This document shows, piece after piece, positions 44,206 through 52,761 of a DNA stretch of 64,000 nt. The DNA comes from an uncultured Desulfomicrobiaceae bacterium (GTDB lineage Bacteria; Desulfobacterota; Desulfovibrionia; Desulfovibrionales; Desulfomicrobiaceae), in NCBI GenBank assembly GCA_937989665.1, contig CALKRN010000011.1, positions 62,001 through 126,000 of the forward strand, given 5' to 3'. Position numbers and translations under genes: made by a program. The notes below the pieces were generated by a model, which saw only the letters and a list, made by a program, of their open reading frames with translations, searched no databases and had not been told where the DNA came from. Each line of letters starts with the position of its first letter. Positions within the stretch are counted from its first letter, which is position 1.

Positions 44206-44462
44206 GGATTGCGGAATAGGCCAAAAACGTCTGCAGACAGGTCAACCCCATCACCCATGGACTTCCTCATCCAAGGAAGGCCCTGGTGGAAGGCCCTGGT
44301 GCCATCGAGACGCAAGAGACATCCCTCTTTTTTCGGTGCGTTTCGCTCGCTCCGCGAAAGCGCTGGCTACCTTGACAGCCCAAAAGAACCCAGGCTACCA
44401 AGCCGCCTCTTCCTTGCTCGCGTCCCTGCTGGCGCGGGCTTGAACCCACAAGGAGGTTATGC
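44206..44462. other. 257-bp leader region before rpsF with a 13-bp tandem repeat
   Basis: GGAAGGCCCTGGT is repeated exactly twice at 44275-44287 and 44288-44300. Imperfect hairpins lie near 44339-44363 (TTTCGC/GCGAAA arms) and at 44400-44441 (AAGCCGC/GCGGGCTT, one bulge). No gene was recognised. The second hairpin could be an S6:S18-type leader, but I cannot confirm its consensus. Confidence 0.45.
44372..44401 (+). promoter_or_regulatory. candidate promoter of the rpsF operon
   Basis: A perfect TTGACA (44372-44377) with TACCAA (44396-44401) 18 bp further. The -10 matches poorly (three of six) and the implied leader is about 55 nt. Confidence 0.35.
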
Positions 44463-44780
44463 ATGACAAGGTACGAACAATTGCTCCTCTTGAGCCCGGA
44501 ACTTGGCACGGAGGAGCGCCAGGCCGTCCTGGATCGCCTGGGCGAGGTTGTCGCCCGTGAAGGCGGCCAGATGCTGGCCGTGGACGACTGGGGGATGCGG
44601 GACACCGCCTATCCGGTGCGCAAATTCACCCGCGGCCATTATGTGCGCCTCGAGATGATCTTGCCGGGCCGGGCCGTGGCTGAGTTGGAACGCAATGTGC
44701 GCATCAGCGAAGGTGTCCTCAAGTTCATTACGGTCCGTCTGGCAGATGCCCCAAAGGAGGCCGAGCATGTCCCAGCCTAA
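44463..44780 (+). CDS. rpsF: 30S ribosomal protein bS6
   Basis: A 105-aa small-subunit protein that pairs with bS18 on the platform. [28 protein letters not shown], the MAYPV-like block [19 protein letters not shown] and the C-terminal beta strand [13 protein letters not shown] are typical. AAGGAGG precedes the ATG. It opens rpsF-rpsR-rplI-dnaB and overlaps rpsR by 14 bp. Confidence 0.97.
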   Translation: MTRYEQLLLLSPELGTEERQAVLDRLGEVVAREGGQMLAVDDWGMRDTAYPVRKFTRGHYVRLEMILPGRAVAELERNVRISEGVLKFITVRLADAPKEAEHVPA

Positions 44781-45033
44781 AAAGAAGTTCACCCCCAAAA
44801 AAAAGTTTTGCCGCTTCTGCGACAACCCGGAGTTGGCCCTGAGCTACAAGAATCCTGAAGTATTGGCCGATTTCATCACCGAGCGCGGGAAGATTGTCGC
44901 CAGTCGGGTCACCGGCACCTGCGCCAAGCACCAACGAGCCCTCACCCGCGAGATCAAACGGGCACGGCAGATGGCGCTCCTCTACTACACCGCTACCCAT
45001 AGCACCGACGTGCTCAAGAAGTCCAAAATCTAG
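44767..45033 (+). CDS. rpsR: 30S ribosomal protein bS18
   Basis: An 88-aa protein with the family core [55 protein letters not shown] (in consecutive conserved blocks). The lysine-rich N-terminus and CxxC pair are normal. The start at 44767 overlaps rpsF by 14 bp. Confidence 0.97.
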   Translation: MSQPKKKFTPKKKFCRFCDNPELALSYKNPEVLADFITERGKIVASRVTGTCAKHQRALTREIKRARQMALLYYTATHSTDVLKKSKI

Positions 45034-45042
45034 GAGCCTACC

Positions 45043-45543
45043 ATGATGATGAAAGTCATTTTGCGCGCCGATGTGGACAACCTGGGCCGTTTGGGCGACA
45101 TCGTCACGGTCAAGCCCGGCTACGGCCGCAACTACCTTTTGCCCCAGGGTCTGGCCACGCTGGCTACCCCCTCGAATCTCAAGGTCTTTGAGCAAGAGCG
45201 CAAAAAGCTCGAGGCCAAAAACAACGCCCTGCGGGCTGCGGCGATGGAACTCGCCGAACGGATCTCGGCCGCCAAGGTGCGCATCGAGGTCCGTGTCGGC
45301 GAAAATGATAAACTCTACGGCTCGGTAACCAGCACCCAAATTGCCGATGCCCTGGCCGCCCAAGGCATCGAGGTGGACCGCCGCAAGATCGTCCTGGCAG
45401 AGCCCATCCGTGCCCTGGGGACCTACACCGTTGAGGTCAAGCTTCACCCTGAGGTCGTGGCCTCGGTCCAGGTGGAAATCGTCAAGCCGGGCCAGAGTCC
45501 TGCAGACGAGCCCGCTCCTGATGCCGCCGCGAAAGACGCCTAG
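45043..45543 (+). CDS. rplI: 50S ribosomal protein bL9
   Basis: A 166-aa large-subunit protein. The family signature GRLGDIVTVKPGYGRNYLLP is at the N-terminus, a long helix (VFEQERKKLEAKNNALRAAAMELAERI) connects to a C-terminal domain, and the acidic/alanine tail (ADEPAPDAAAKDA) exceeds the core by about 15 residues. Three ATGs in a row make the exact start ambiguous (45043, 45046 or 45049). It overlaps dnaB by 23 bp. Confidence 0.96.
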   Translation: MMMKVILRADVDNLGRLGDIVTVKPGYGRNYLLPQGLATLATPSNLKVFEQERKKLEAKNNALRAAAMELAERISAAKVRIEVRVGENDKLYGSVTSTQIADALAAQGIEVDRRKIVLAEPIRALGTYTVEVKLHPEVVASVQVEIVKPGQSPADEPAPDAAAKDA

Positions 45544-46939
45544 TTCTTCTCGCCGCTCTGAGGACGCTGTCCATACAGCCTCCTCAGAGCTTTTGCGCAA
45601 AGTCCCCCCCCACAATCTCGAGGCCGAACAGGCCGTGTTGGGGGGGATTTTTGTCCGCAACGACATCTTCCATCAACTCGTCGACCTCCTGACTGCCGAC
45701 GACTTCTACTCCCCGGCGCACCGCACCATCTATGCGGCCTGTGAGGAGCTCTACCGCCGTGGCCAACCCATGGATCTGGTGACTGTTGCCGAGCACCTGA
45801 CCAACCACGGCCAGCTCGATGCGGTGGGCGGCTCGGTCTATTTGGCGTCCCTCACTGACGCCGTGGCCTCCGGGGCCAACGCAGTCTTCCATGCGGAAAT
45901 TGTTCGAGACAAGGCCATCCGACGGCGGCTCATCCAGACCGCTGCCGAAGTGCTCACCGCATGCTTCAATCCTGGCGAAGATACGGAGCGCCTTTTGGAC
46001 GAGGCGGAACGACGCATTTTTGCCGTAGCTGAGACAACGACCCAGGCCAACTACATCTCAAGTAAAGACCTCATCACCCGCGTCTTTGAGCAGCTCGAAC
46101 AGCGAGCTGGTGAGGGGAATCTCATCACCGGCGTGCCCACGGGCTACCTCGATTTCGATCGGCTAACCGCCGGGCTCCAGCGCTCGGATCTCATCATCGT
46201 GGCCGCCCGCCCTTCCATGGGCAAGACTGCGTTTGCCCTCAACATGGGGATGCGCGCCGCGGTCCATCATGACGTGCCGGTGGCCATCTTTTCTTTAGAG
46301 ATGTCCATGGAGCAGCTGATGATGCGCATGCTCGGTTGCCATGGTCGGGTGGACCTCTCACGGCTGCGCACCGGTTTTCTCAATGACGAGGATTGGGCGA
46401 GACTGTACCAGGCCGCGGAAGAGCTGTCACGGGCCCCCATCTTCATCGACGACACACCGGCCTTGTCCACCATGGAGATCCGCGCCCGCTGCCGCCGCCT
46501 AAAGGCAGAAAAAAATATCGGTCTTGTCATTGTGGACTATCTCCAACTCATGCGCTCAAGCCGCATGCAGGACTCGCGCGAGCAAGAGATTTCTGATATT
46601 TCCCGTAACCTCAAGGCCCTGGCCAAAGAGCTCAACATCCCTGTCCTTGCCCTCGCCCAGCTCAACCGCAAGGTAGAAGAACGTTCAGACAAGCGTCCGG
46701 TCCTCTCTGATCTGCGCGAGTCCGGGGCAATCGAACAGGATGCGGATGTCATCGTCTTCATCTACCGCGATGCCGTCTATAACAAGGCCGAGGATAACCC
46801 CAACAAGAACATTGCGGAGATCATCATCGGCAAGCAGCGCAATGGACCAGTGGGTGCTTTGCGCCTGGCGTATTTTGGCCAGTACACGGCATTTGAAAAC
46901 CTCACGGATGCTGGGATGCCGTCCGAGCAGGGCCTCTAA
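45521..46939 (+). CDS. dnaB: replicative DNA helicase DnaB
   Basis: Hexameric helicase that unwinds DNA at the fork. The 472-aa protein has the N-terminal domain (about 30-130, PPHNLEAEQAVLGGIF), a linker, and the RecA-like motor with Walker A ARPSMGKTAFAL (near 228-236), the DnaB motif IFSLEMSMEQLMMRML, Walker B GLVIVDYLQLM and the C-terminal RESGAIEQDADV/VIVFIYRD. The ATG at 45521 lies inside rplI; it gives about 30 Ser/Arg/Lys-rich residues before the conserved core, more than usual. Confidence 0.95.
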   Translation: MPPRKTPSSSRRSEDAVHTASSELLRKVPPHNLEAEQAVLGGIFVRNDIFHQLVDLLTADDFYSPAHRTIYAACEELYRRGQPMDLVTVAEHLTNHGQLDAVGGSVYLASLTDAVASGANAVFHAEIVRDKAIRRRLIQTAAEVLTACFNPGEDTERLLDEAERRIFAVAETTTQANYISSKDLITRVFEQLEQRAGEGNLITGVPTGYLDFDRLTAGLQRSDLIIVAARPSMGKTAFALNMGMRAAVHHDVPVAIFSLEMSMEQLMMRMLGCHGRVDLSRLRTGFLNDEDWARLYQAAEELSRAPIFIDDTPALSTMEIRARCRRLKAEKNIGLVIVDYLQLMRSSRMQDSREQEISDISRNLKALAKELNIPVLALAQLNRKVEERSDKRPVLSDLRESGAIEQDADVIVFIYRDAVYNKAEDNPNKNIAEIIIGKQRNGPVGALRLAYFGQYTAFENLTDAGMPSEQGL

Positions 46940-46961
46940 CCCACCGACTACCGAGGACGCC

Positions 46962-48263
46962 ATGCACCAACCTTACTGCCCCGAAGAATTCTGGTCTCAG
47001 GACCAACTGCGCGCCGTACAGAACACCCGCCTCCAGACCACGGTAGAGGCCGCTGCCCGCTCCCCCTTCTACCGCCAGCGCTTTGCAGCCCTTGGGATCT
47101 GTCCCCAGGATATCCGCAGCGTCGAGGACCTCCGCCAGCTCCCCTTGACCACCAAGGACGACCTGCGGGCGGCCTACCCGGATCAGATGCTCGCCCGACC
47201 ACGCCACGAAATGGTGCGCCTTCATGCCTCTTCGGGAACCACCGGGGCAGCCACAGTGGTGTACTATACCGCCAATGACCTTGTTGCCTGGGCGGATCTC
47301 GTGGCTCGTTGTATGCACATGACCGGCATTCGGCCTGGCGATACGTTCCAAAACATCGCTGGCTACGGCCTTTTTACAGGTGGCTTGGGCTTTCATTATG
47401 GCGCCGAGCGCCTCGGGTGTCTCACCATCCCGGCAGGAGCTGGCAACACAAAGCGCCAACTCAAGCTATTGGAGGACTTCCAGGTCACTGCGGTCCATAT
47501 TATCCCCTCCTATGCCCTCCACCTGGCCTCAGCCATGGAAGAAATGGACTTTGCTCCCCAGCGACTGGCCCTGCGCATCGCCCTCATCGGCGCAGAACCC
47601 CACACCGAGGCCATGCGCCGGCGCATCGAGGACTTCTTCGGCGTTAAGGCCTATAACTCTTACGGCCTCTCGGAGATGAACGGCCCTGGGGTGGCCTTCG
47701 AGTGCCCGGAGCAATCCGGGATGCACCTTTGGGAAGATGCCTATCTCGCAGAGATCATCGACCCCAACACCGGTGCCCCAGTTCCCGAGGGCGAGCTTGG
47801 CGAGCTGGTGCTCACCACTCTGACGCGCGAAGGCATGCCGCTCTTGCGCTACCGCACCCGTGACCTGACTCGCTTTCTCCCGGGGACGTGCCCTTGCCGC
47901 CGGCAGCATCGGCGCATTGACCGGATCACCGGACGCAGCGACGACATGATCATCCTCAAAGGGGTCAATATCTATCCCATGCAGGTGGAGCGCGTCCTCC
48001 TTGGCATCCCGGAGGTGGGCCAAAATTACCTCATCATCCTCGAGCGGGAAGGCCATTTGGATCAGATGCGAGTTAAGGTAGAAATCAAAGATGAGTATTT
48101 CGTGGAAGATATGCGGGTCCTCAAGGGGCTCCAAAGCCGCATCGCTTCTCAGCTGCGCGACGAGCTCCTCATCACCCCACGGGTGGACCTTGTGGAGAGT
48201 AACTCCCTGCCCAAGAGCGAAGGCAAGGCGGTGCGGGTGCAAGACCTGCGCCCCAAAGAATGA
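46962..48263 (+). CDS. paaK: phenylacetate-CoA ligase (PaaK) family AMP-forming ligase
   Basis: Acyl-adenylate-forming enzyme of 433 aa that activates an aryl or short-chain carboxylate as a CoA thioester. It has the AMP-binding motif LHASSGTTGAATVVYYT, SYGLSEMNGPGVAFEC, and the C-terminal domain with RITGRSDDMIILKGVNIYPMQVE and NSLPKSEGKAVRVQD, all typical of PaaK. The true substrate is uncertain: in anaerobes such ligases serve indoleacetate, phenylacetate or other aryl acids. It lies 22 bp behind dnaB, so it may be read through from the ribosomal operon. Confidence 0.85.
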   Translation: MHQPYCPEEFWSQDQLRAVQNTRLQTTVEAAARSPFYRQRFAALGICPQDIRSVEDLRQLPLTTKDDLRAAYPDQMLARPRHEMVRLHASSGTTGAATVVYYTANDLVAWADLVARCMHMTGIRPGDTFQNIAGYGLFTGGLGFHYGAERLGCLTIPAGAGNTKRQLKLLEDFQVTAVHIIPSYALHLASAMEEMDFAPQRLALRIALIGAEPHTEAMRRRIEDFFGVKAYNSYGLSEMNGPGVAFECPEQSGMHLWEDAYLAEIIDPNTGAPVPEGELGELVLTTLTREGMPLLRYRTRDLTRFLPGTCPCRRQHRRIDRITGRSDDMIILKGVNIYPMQVERVLLGIPEVGQNYLIILEREGHLDQMRVKVEIKDEYFVEDMRVLKGLQSRIASQLRDELLITPRVDLVESNSLPKSEGKAVRVQDLRPKE

Positions 48264-48267
48264 GACG

Positions 48268-49065
48268 TTACTCCCCGATGACGCACAGGTTTTTATCCTC
48301 GCCGCGGCAAGCTGCGGCGAGGACCGCCTCTGCCACCTGCCGCTGCTCGCGAAAGATGCGCCGGCACACCGCTTTGACCATCCGTCGGGCCACTGCCTCA
48401 TCGGGCGAATCTGGCCACGGGAGCAGACCCAGGGAGTTGGGATCCACGAGCGGCAGGGCCAAACTCACATCCAGCGAACACACTTCCGTGCCACAACCTA
48501 AGAGTGAGGCCATTTCTTGGCCGTACGGATCCAACCGCCGAGCGAACTCGAGGCTCTCCGAGGGCCGATAGCTGGTGTTGGTGTGCTCGATCCGCTCGTT
48601 GAGGCGAGCACAGAATTCAAGCACTTGCTGGTAGTTCGGCGTCCAGCGGGTGCCACCGGGTACGCTGGAGTCCTGCAAGGGCCGACCATGGTGGTACTCA
48701 TGGAGAATGTCCGCCCAATGGGCGTACACCGACCAGACGATTTTGCAGTACAGCCCCTCGCGTGTGAAGCTGTGCGGACGAGCGATGTGCAGCAAGCAGC
48801 TATGGGCCTCGTAAAGACGGGCTTCCGGCAGCTGCATGCCCAAGGCATCAAGGAGGAGCCGTAGGTTGTCCGCCCCGCCGAGGACGCAGTGCAGGGCCGC
48901 AATCCAGGTCTCGGCCCTCCGGGAAAGCGCCTGCAGGTGTTCCGCCCATTGGCGAAGCACCGCCTGATCCCGCTCCACGGCCCGGCGTGCCCCAAAAAAA
49001 GTATCCGCGGCCTGACGCAAACTTTCGTAGCGAAGGCTCTCCGCCCATTCCTCCATACGGCCCAT
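48268..49065 (-). CDS. conserved hypothetical protein
   Basis: A 265-aa protein of no recognised family. It is helix-rich, with many Arg, His and Glu residues (RQAADTFFGARRAVERDQAVLRQWAEHL, CLLHIARPHSFTREGLYCKIVWSVYAHWADILHEYHHG). There are no signal peptide and no membrane segments, so it is likely cytoplasmic. The C-terminus has VKAVCRRIFREQRQVAEAVLAAACRG. A perfect 9-bp inverted repeat (48297-48322) falls within its last codons. It is convergent with paaK at 4 bp. Confidence 0.6.
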   Translation of the reverse strand: MGRMEEWAESLRYESLRQAADTFFGARRAVERDQAVLRQWAEHLQALSRRAETWIAALHCVLGGADNLRLLLDALGMQLPEARLYEAHSCLLHIARPHSFTREGLYCKIVWSVYAHWADILHEYHHGRPLQDSSVPGGTRWTPNYQQVLEFCARLNERIEHTNTSYRPSESLEFARRLDPYGQEMASLLGCGTEVCSLDVSLALPLVDPNSLGLLPWPDSPDEAVARRMVKAVCRRIFREQRQVAEAVLAAACRGEDKNLCVIGE

Positions 49066-49315
49066 GGGCTTTCCCTCAATGCTCGTCAGTGTATTGCATG
49101 CCCCTTACCCTCTTTGCCTCTTGCAGCCCCCGAGCCAGAAGCGCCCCCTTCTCGCTCCTGCCTCCCAAAGGGCGGCCACGATGGCGTTTGCGCTCAAAAA
49201 CCTTGGTTCTCGCTGGCGATGGAGGTCTTTCTTCCGGCCTATTCCCTCCAACGCCCCAGGAGGTATCGCCATTGCCCCCAACGCTAGCACCCCTACGGCT
49301 CCCTCCGAAAAGGGC
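49066..49315. other. non-coding gap between bcp and the hypothetical gene
   Basis: About 250 bp on the boundary of two minus-strand genes. Nothing convincing is seen: no terminator with a T-run, no promoter pair and no RNA gene. Confidence 0.4.
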
Positions 49316-49783
49316 TCAGCGATTCTCTTTGTTCACCGCCGCCAGGGCAAGGGCCGCTGTATCCTCTGGCTTGACGCCATACCACGCCGCCATGACCCGA
49401 CCCTCTTCATCGAGCAACAGGGCGGACCGGATGATCCCCTCCGACACTTTGCCATACATGCGCTTTTCGCCGTACGCGCCAAAGGCCTTGGCCGCCGTGC
49501 GATCCGGATCCGAGAGCAGGGGGAAGCCAAGTCCATACTTGGCCCCAAACGCCGTCAGCGCCTTTGGCTTGTCCGGGCTGATGCCCACCGCCATAATCCC
49601 GGCGGCAGCTAACTCTGCCTGGGCGTCGCGCACTGTGCAGGCCTGGCGGGTACAGCCCGGGGTGTCGGCCTTGGGGTAAAAGTACACCAGGACTTTTCTA
49701 CCGCGCCAGTCAGAGATGCGAACGGTGTTGCCTTGGGCGTCGGAGAGCTGGAAGTCTGGGGCTTCATCACCAGGTTGGAGCAT
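49316..49783 (-). CDS. bcp: thioredoxin-dependent peroxiredoxin (Bcp/PrxQ)
   Basis: A 155-aa peroxidase that reduces hydrogen peroxide and organic peroxides with thioredoxin. GDEAPDFQLSDAQGNTV, VLVYFYPKADTPGCTRQACTVRD with the peroxidatic Cys (PGCT) and resolving Cys five residues later (QAC), and GISPDKPKALTAF are classic Bcp features. TAAGGAG precedes the start. Thioredoxin and its reductase are in the same window. Confidence 0.96.
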   Translation of the reverse strand: MLQPGDEAPDFQLSDAQGNTVRISDWRGRKVLVYFYPKADTPGCTRQACTVRDAQAELAAAGIMAVGISPDKPKALTAFGAKYGLGFPLLSDPDRTAAKAFGAYGEKRMYGKVSEGIIRSALLLDEEGRVMAAWYGVKPEDTAALALAAVNKENR

Positions 49784-50120
49784 AGTCCCTCCTTAAGGAA
49801 CGATACGATAACGCAAGTAACCACAAACCATGCCCCTGCGTCGTTGCAGGGCCGTCAACCTTCTGCATTGAAGAAAGGAGTCCGTCCCCATGGTGTTGCG
49901 GCTTATTTGGGCATGGAAATGTACTCGAGACGTTGCCTGTGTCCTGCAGCATGGTCGTTTCCCTCATGCTGCTCCTTCGGACAAGGAAGAAGCAGAAAAA
50001 CCAAAGCTACTCTCTCTCGGGAGATTCTGGTGCACGTTGCAGACTTCGACCTTGATCTCGCATGTCATGACCTCCTCCAAACTTTGCCAGAATCGTTGGG
50101 CACAAGCGAATCTTGCCCAG
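49784..50120. other. 337-bp region between potD and bcp
   Basis: A 6-bp hairpin CCCTGC/GCAGGG with a GTCGTT loop lies at 49834-49851, without a long T-run. On the plus strand AAGAAAGGAG sits before an ATG at 49890, but that frame runs antisense through potD and is not a credible gene. No RNA gene was recognised. Confidence 0.4.
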
Positions 50121-51146
50121 TTACTTGGTTTTGATACGCATCCAGCATTGTTCGTAGGCCGCCGTCGCAGGACCAAGATCTGTTTCAAATTCACCACGCG
50201 CCAAGACATCGTCCGGCGGATAGACGACCGGACTCGCCTGTACCTTGGGATCCAAAAGGGCGCGCGCCGGGATATTGGGGGAAGAATAGGTAAATTCCTC
50301 GGCAATGCGCGCCGCAACCTCTGGACGCAGCAAGTAGTCGATAAAGCGATGAGCGGCTTCGACGTTGCGAGCATTTTTGGGGATACAGAGATTATCGATC
50401 CAGAGGCTAAAACCCTCGGGGGGGTAGATGTATTGAATCGCGGGATTTTCTCGGGAAGCAATAAAGGCCTCACCATTCCACAGGACTGCCACCGCCACTT
50501 CCCGGTTGAGGAGGGCCTGTTTGGGGGAATCCGAGTCAAAGAGACGCACGTTGCGCACGACGTCGGGCAAGAGGTCACAGGCCTGGGCAACGACCGCAGG
50601 GTCGCGCTCGTTGAGGGAGCGGCCCATGCGCTTGAGGGCCAAGCCAATAACCCCCCGCATGTCATTGGGGAGCAAGAGTTTTCCCTGCAACTCGGGCTTC
50701 CAGAGGTCCGCAAGGGAGCGCACCTGGGCGGCCACTGGGTCCTGGGTATTGATGGCAATGGCGGTGGAGCCCCACATATAGGGCACGCTGTACGTGTTGG
50801 TGGGATCAAAGGATTGTCCAAGGAGACGCGGATCAAGATTGTGAAGGTTCGTAAGTTTGCTTTTATCGAGCGGCTGGAGCAGCCCTTCTCGGATCATCCG
50901 GGCCACATAATCCGTCGAAGGAACTACGATGTCATACCCTTTGGCCCCAAGGAGCTTGACCTTGGCATACATGGCTTCGTTGCTGTCGTAAGTGGACATG
51001 TGGACTTTAATGCCCGTTTCTTTTTGGAAATCGCGTAAGATACGATCGGGCATGTATTCTGACCAATTGTACACATACAATTCCGCTGCCAGAACGGAAG
51101 AAGATACCAACAAGGCAATAAGCACCATCAACCAGCGGAGCATCAT
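50121..51146 (-). CDS. potD: PotD, spermidine/putrescine-binding protein
   Basis: Periplasmic binding protein of the polyamine ABC transporter. The 341-aa product has a signal peptide (cleaved after VLA near residue 20), the typical ELYVYNWSEYMPDRILRDFQKETG opening, and the polyamine-binding acidic/aromatic residues in VPSTDYVARM, WKPELQGKLLLPNDMRGV and IPKNARNVEAAHRFIDYLLRPEV. The start at 51146 is the first of two adjacent ATGs; it overlaps potC by 4 bp. It is the last gene of potABCD. Confidence 0.94.
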   Translation of the reverse strand: MMLRWLMVLIALLVSSSVLAAELYVYNWSEYMPDRILRDFQKETGIKVHMSTYDSNEAMYAKVKLLGAKGYDIVVPSTDYVARMIREGLLQPLDKSKLTNLHNLDPRLLGQSFDPTNTYSVPYMWGSTAIAINTQDPVAAQVRSLADLWKPELQGKLLLPNDMRGVIGLALKRMGRSLNERDPAVVAQACDLLPDVVRNVRLFDSDSPKQALLNREVAVAVLWNGEAFIASRENPAIQYIYPPEGFSLWIDNLCIPKNARNVEAAHRFIDYLLRPEVAARIAEEFTYSSPNIPARALLDPKVQASPVVYPPDDVLARGEFETDLGPATAAYEQCWMRIKTK

Positions 51147-51907
51147 TTTTCCTCCTTGAAGACGCGATACGCAATTATGACCGCCAGACTTGTTATGGCC
51201 ATCATGATCGTACAAAGGGCATTGATTTCTGGTTTGAAGCCCAAACGCACCATGGAATAGATACGTAATGGCAGTACCTCAAAGGTCGGACCCGTTGTAA
51301 AGAAGCTAATGACCACATCATCCAACGACAACGTGAAACTCAACAGCCACCCTGCCAGGACTGCCGGAGTCACCAGGGGCACGACAATGTACCGGAAGAC
51401 AGCAAAATCTCCGGCCCCCAAGTCCCGGGCGGCTTCGATAAAGACTGGGTCAAAGCCATGGAGTTTTCCTTGCACTACAATCGCCACAAAGGGCAAGCAC
51501 AAGGTCACATGGGCGAGGACCAAGGTGCCAAAGCCGAGCGGCAACCCGAGCAGCATAAAGAGCACGAGCAAAGAGATAGCAATGACGATATCTGGCGACA
51601 TCATCATGACAAACAGCGTTGCCCCGATGACTCGTCGAGAAGGGAAGCGCCAGCGGGTCAGGGTGAAGGCGATGAGCGTTCCCAGCACCGTGGAGAGGGT
51701 GGCACTTACCACCGCCACCACAAGGGAGTTGAGGGCGGCGGTAAGGAGGCCTGTATTGTTCCACAACTGAAGATACCACTCTCCAGAAAATCCTTTCCAG
51801 TCCATGGAAAAGCGAGAGGCATTGAACGAATACACCACCATCACGGCCAAGGGGATATACAAAAACCCCAAAACCATGGCGATGTAGATGCGGCGTAGCC
51901 ACTTCAT
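51143..51907 (-). CDS. potC: PotC, spermidine/putrescine ABC permease
   Basis: A 254-aa inner-membrane permease with six membrane helices and the EAA motif in EAARDLGAGDFAVFRYIVVPLVTPAVLAG (cytoplasmic loop that contacts PotA). The opening MKWLRRIYIAMVLGFLYIPLAVMVVYSFN matches PotC. The ATG overlaps potB by 4 bp. Confidence 0.95.
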   Translation of the reverse strand: MKWLRRIYIAMVLGFLYIPLAVMVVYSFNASRFSMDWKGFSGEWYLQLWNNTGLLTAALNSLVVAVVSATLSTVLGTLIAFTLTRWRFPSRRVIGATLFVMMMSPDIVIAISLLVLFMLLGLPLGFGTLVLAHVTLCLPFVAIVVQGKLHGFDPVFIEAARDLGAGDFAVFRYIVVPLVTPAVLAGWLLSFTLSLDDVVISFFTTGPTFEVLPLRIYSMVRLGFKPEINALCTIMMAITSLAVIIAYRVFKEEK

Positions 51908-52761
51908 ACGTCAAGCTTTCCTTCATGAATACGGCGTTGGCTCCACCAATAGATGAGCAGAAGCACAATCATGATCATCGTCAACAACGTGCTCGCCGCC
52001 GCCCCCAATGGCCATTGCCGGGTAACTAAAAATTGATCCCGAATGAAATTCCCCACCAGCATTGTTTTTGCCCCTCCCAAGACATCGGCCACGTAGAACA
52101 TGCCAAGACCGGGCAGGAACACCAGCATACACCCCGTGATGATGCCGGGCAATACCAAGGGCAATTTAATGTACCACAACACCTGGAAACGACCAGCCCC
52201 GAGATCGCGAGCCGCTTCTTCCAAGCGGGGGTCGAAGCGATCCAAAGCGGCATACAGGGGCAGGATCATGAATGGGAGTAAGGTATACACGAGCCCGGCC
52301 ACGACGGCCCCCGTCGTGTAGAGCAGCGTAAGCGGAGCATCGATGAGGCCCAAAGCAAAAAGGACCCGATTCACGAGACCGCTCGTATTGAGCAAGACGG
52401 TCATGGCATAGGTGCGCACGAGGGAGTTGGTCCAAAACGGGATAACCACAAGCACGAGAAGGACATGGCGGGTGCGCCGCCCTGCCCGGGCGAGAAGGGC
52501 AGCAAAGGGATAGGCCAGCCCAAAACAGATGGCCGTCACTGCAGCAGAAAGCTTGAGGGAGGAGAACAAGATCTGGGCATGGATGCCGTCAAGGAGCAGG
52601 GCGTAGTTGCCCAGGGTAAAGCCAGGGCTGAGAAACGTCGTCGGTGAAGGGTGGCTGACACTTGCCCCCAGCACGAGGAGATTGGGAACTACCCCAAACA
52701 CCGCCATCCACACCACCGTGGCGGCAATGACCAAACGGCGAAAGAGTCCATCACGGCGCAT
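51904..52761 (-). CDS. potB: PotB, spermidine/putrescine ABC permease
   Basis: A 285-aa permease with six membrane helices. The first helix is followed by the periplasmic LGASVSHPSPTTFLSPGFTLGNYALL, and the EAA motif is LEEAARDLGAGRFQVLWYIKLPLVLPGI. VIPFWTNSLVRTYAMTVLLNTSGLVN is diagnostic for PotB. The start at 52761 (MRRDG) overlaps the potA stop by 11 bp. Confidence 0.95.
   Translation of the reverse strand: MRRDGLFRRLVIAATVVWMAVFGVVPNLLVLGASVSHPSPTTFLSPGFTLGNYALLLDGIHAQILFSSLKLSAAVTAICFGLAYPFAALLARAGRRTRHVLLVLVVIPFWTNSLVRTYAMTVLLNTSGLVNRVLFALGLIDAPLTLLYTTGAVVAGLVYTLLPFMILPLYAALDRFDPRLEEAARDLGAGRFQVLWYIKLPLVLPGIITGCMLVFLPGLGMFYVADVLGGAKTMLVGNFIRDQFLVTRQWPLGAAASTLLTMIMIVLLLIYWWSQRRIHEGKLDV

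Noticed and set aside
44400-44441. Possible S6:S18-type autoregulatory leader before rpsF
   Set aside because: A stem with one bulge is present, but I could not verify the conserved bulge sequences, and the candidate promoter would exclude part of the stem.
48297-48322. Inverted repeat as paaK terminator
   Set aside because: No T-run follows on the plus strand and it lies inside the convergent gene; kept only as an observation.
49890-51038. Plus-strand frame with a good AAAGGAG before its ATG near 49890
   Set aside because: It runs antisense through almost all of potD, and its translation has no domain or signal character.
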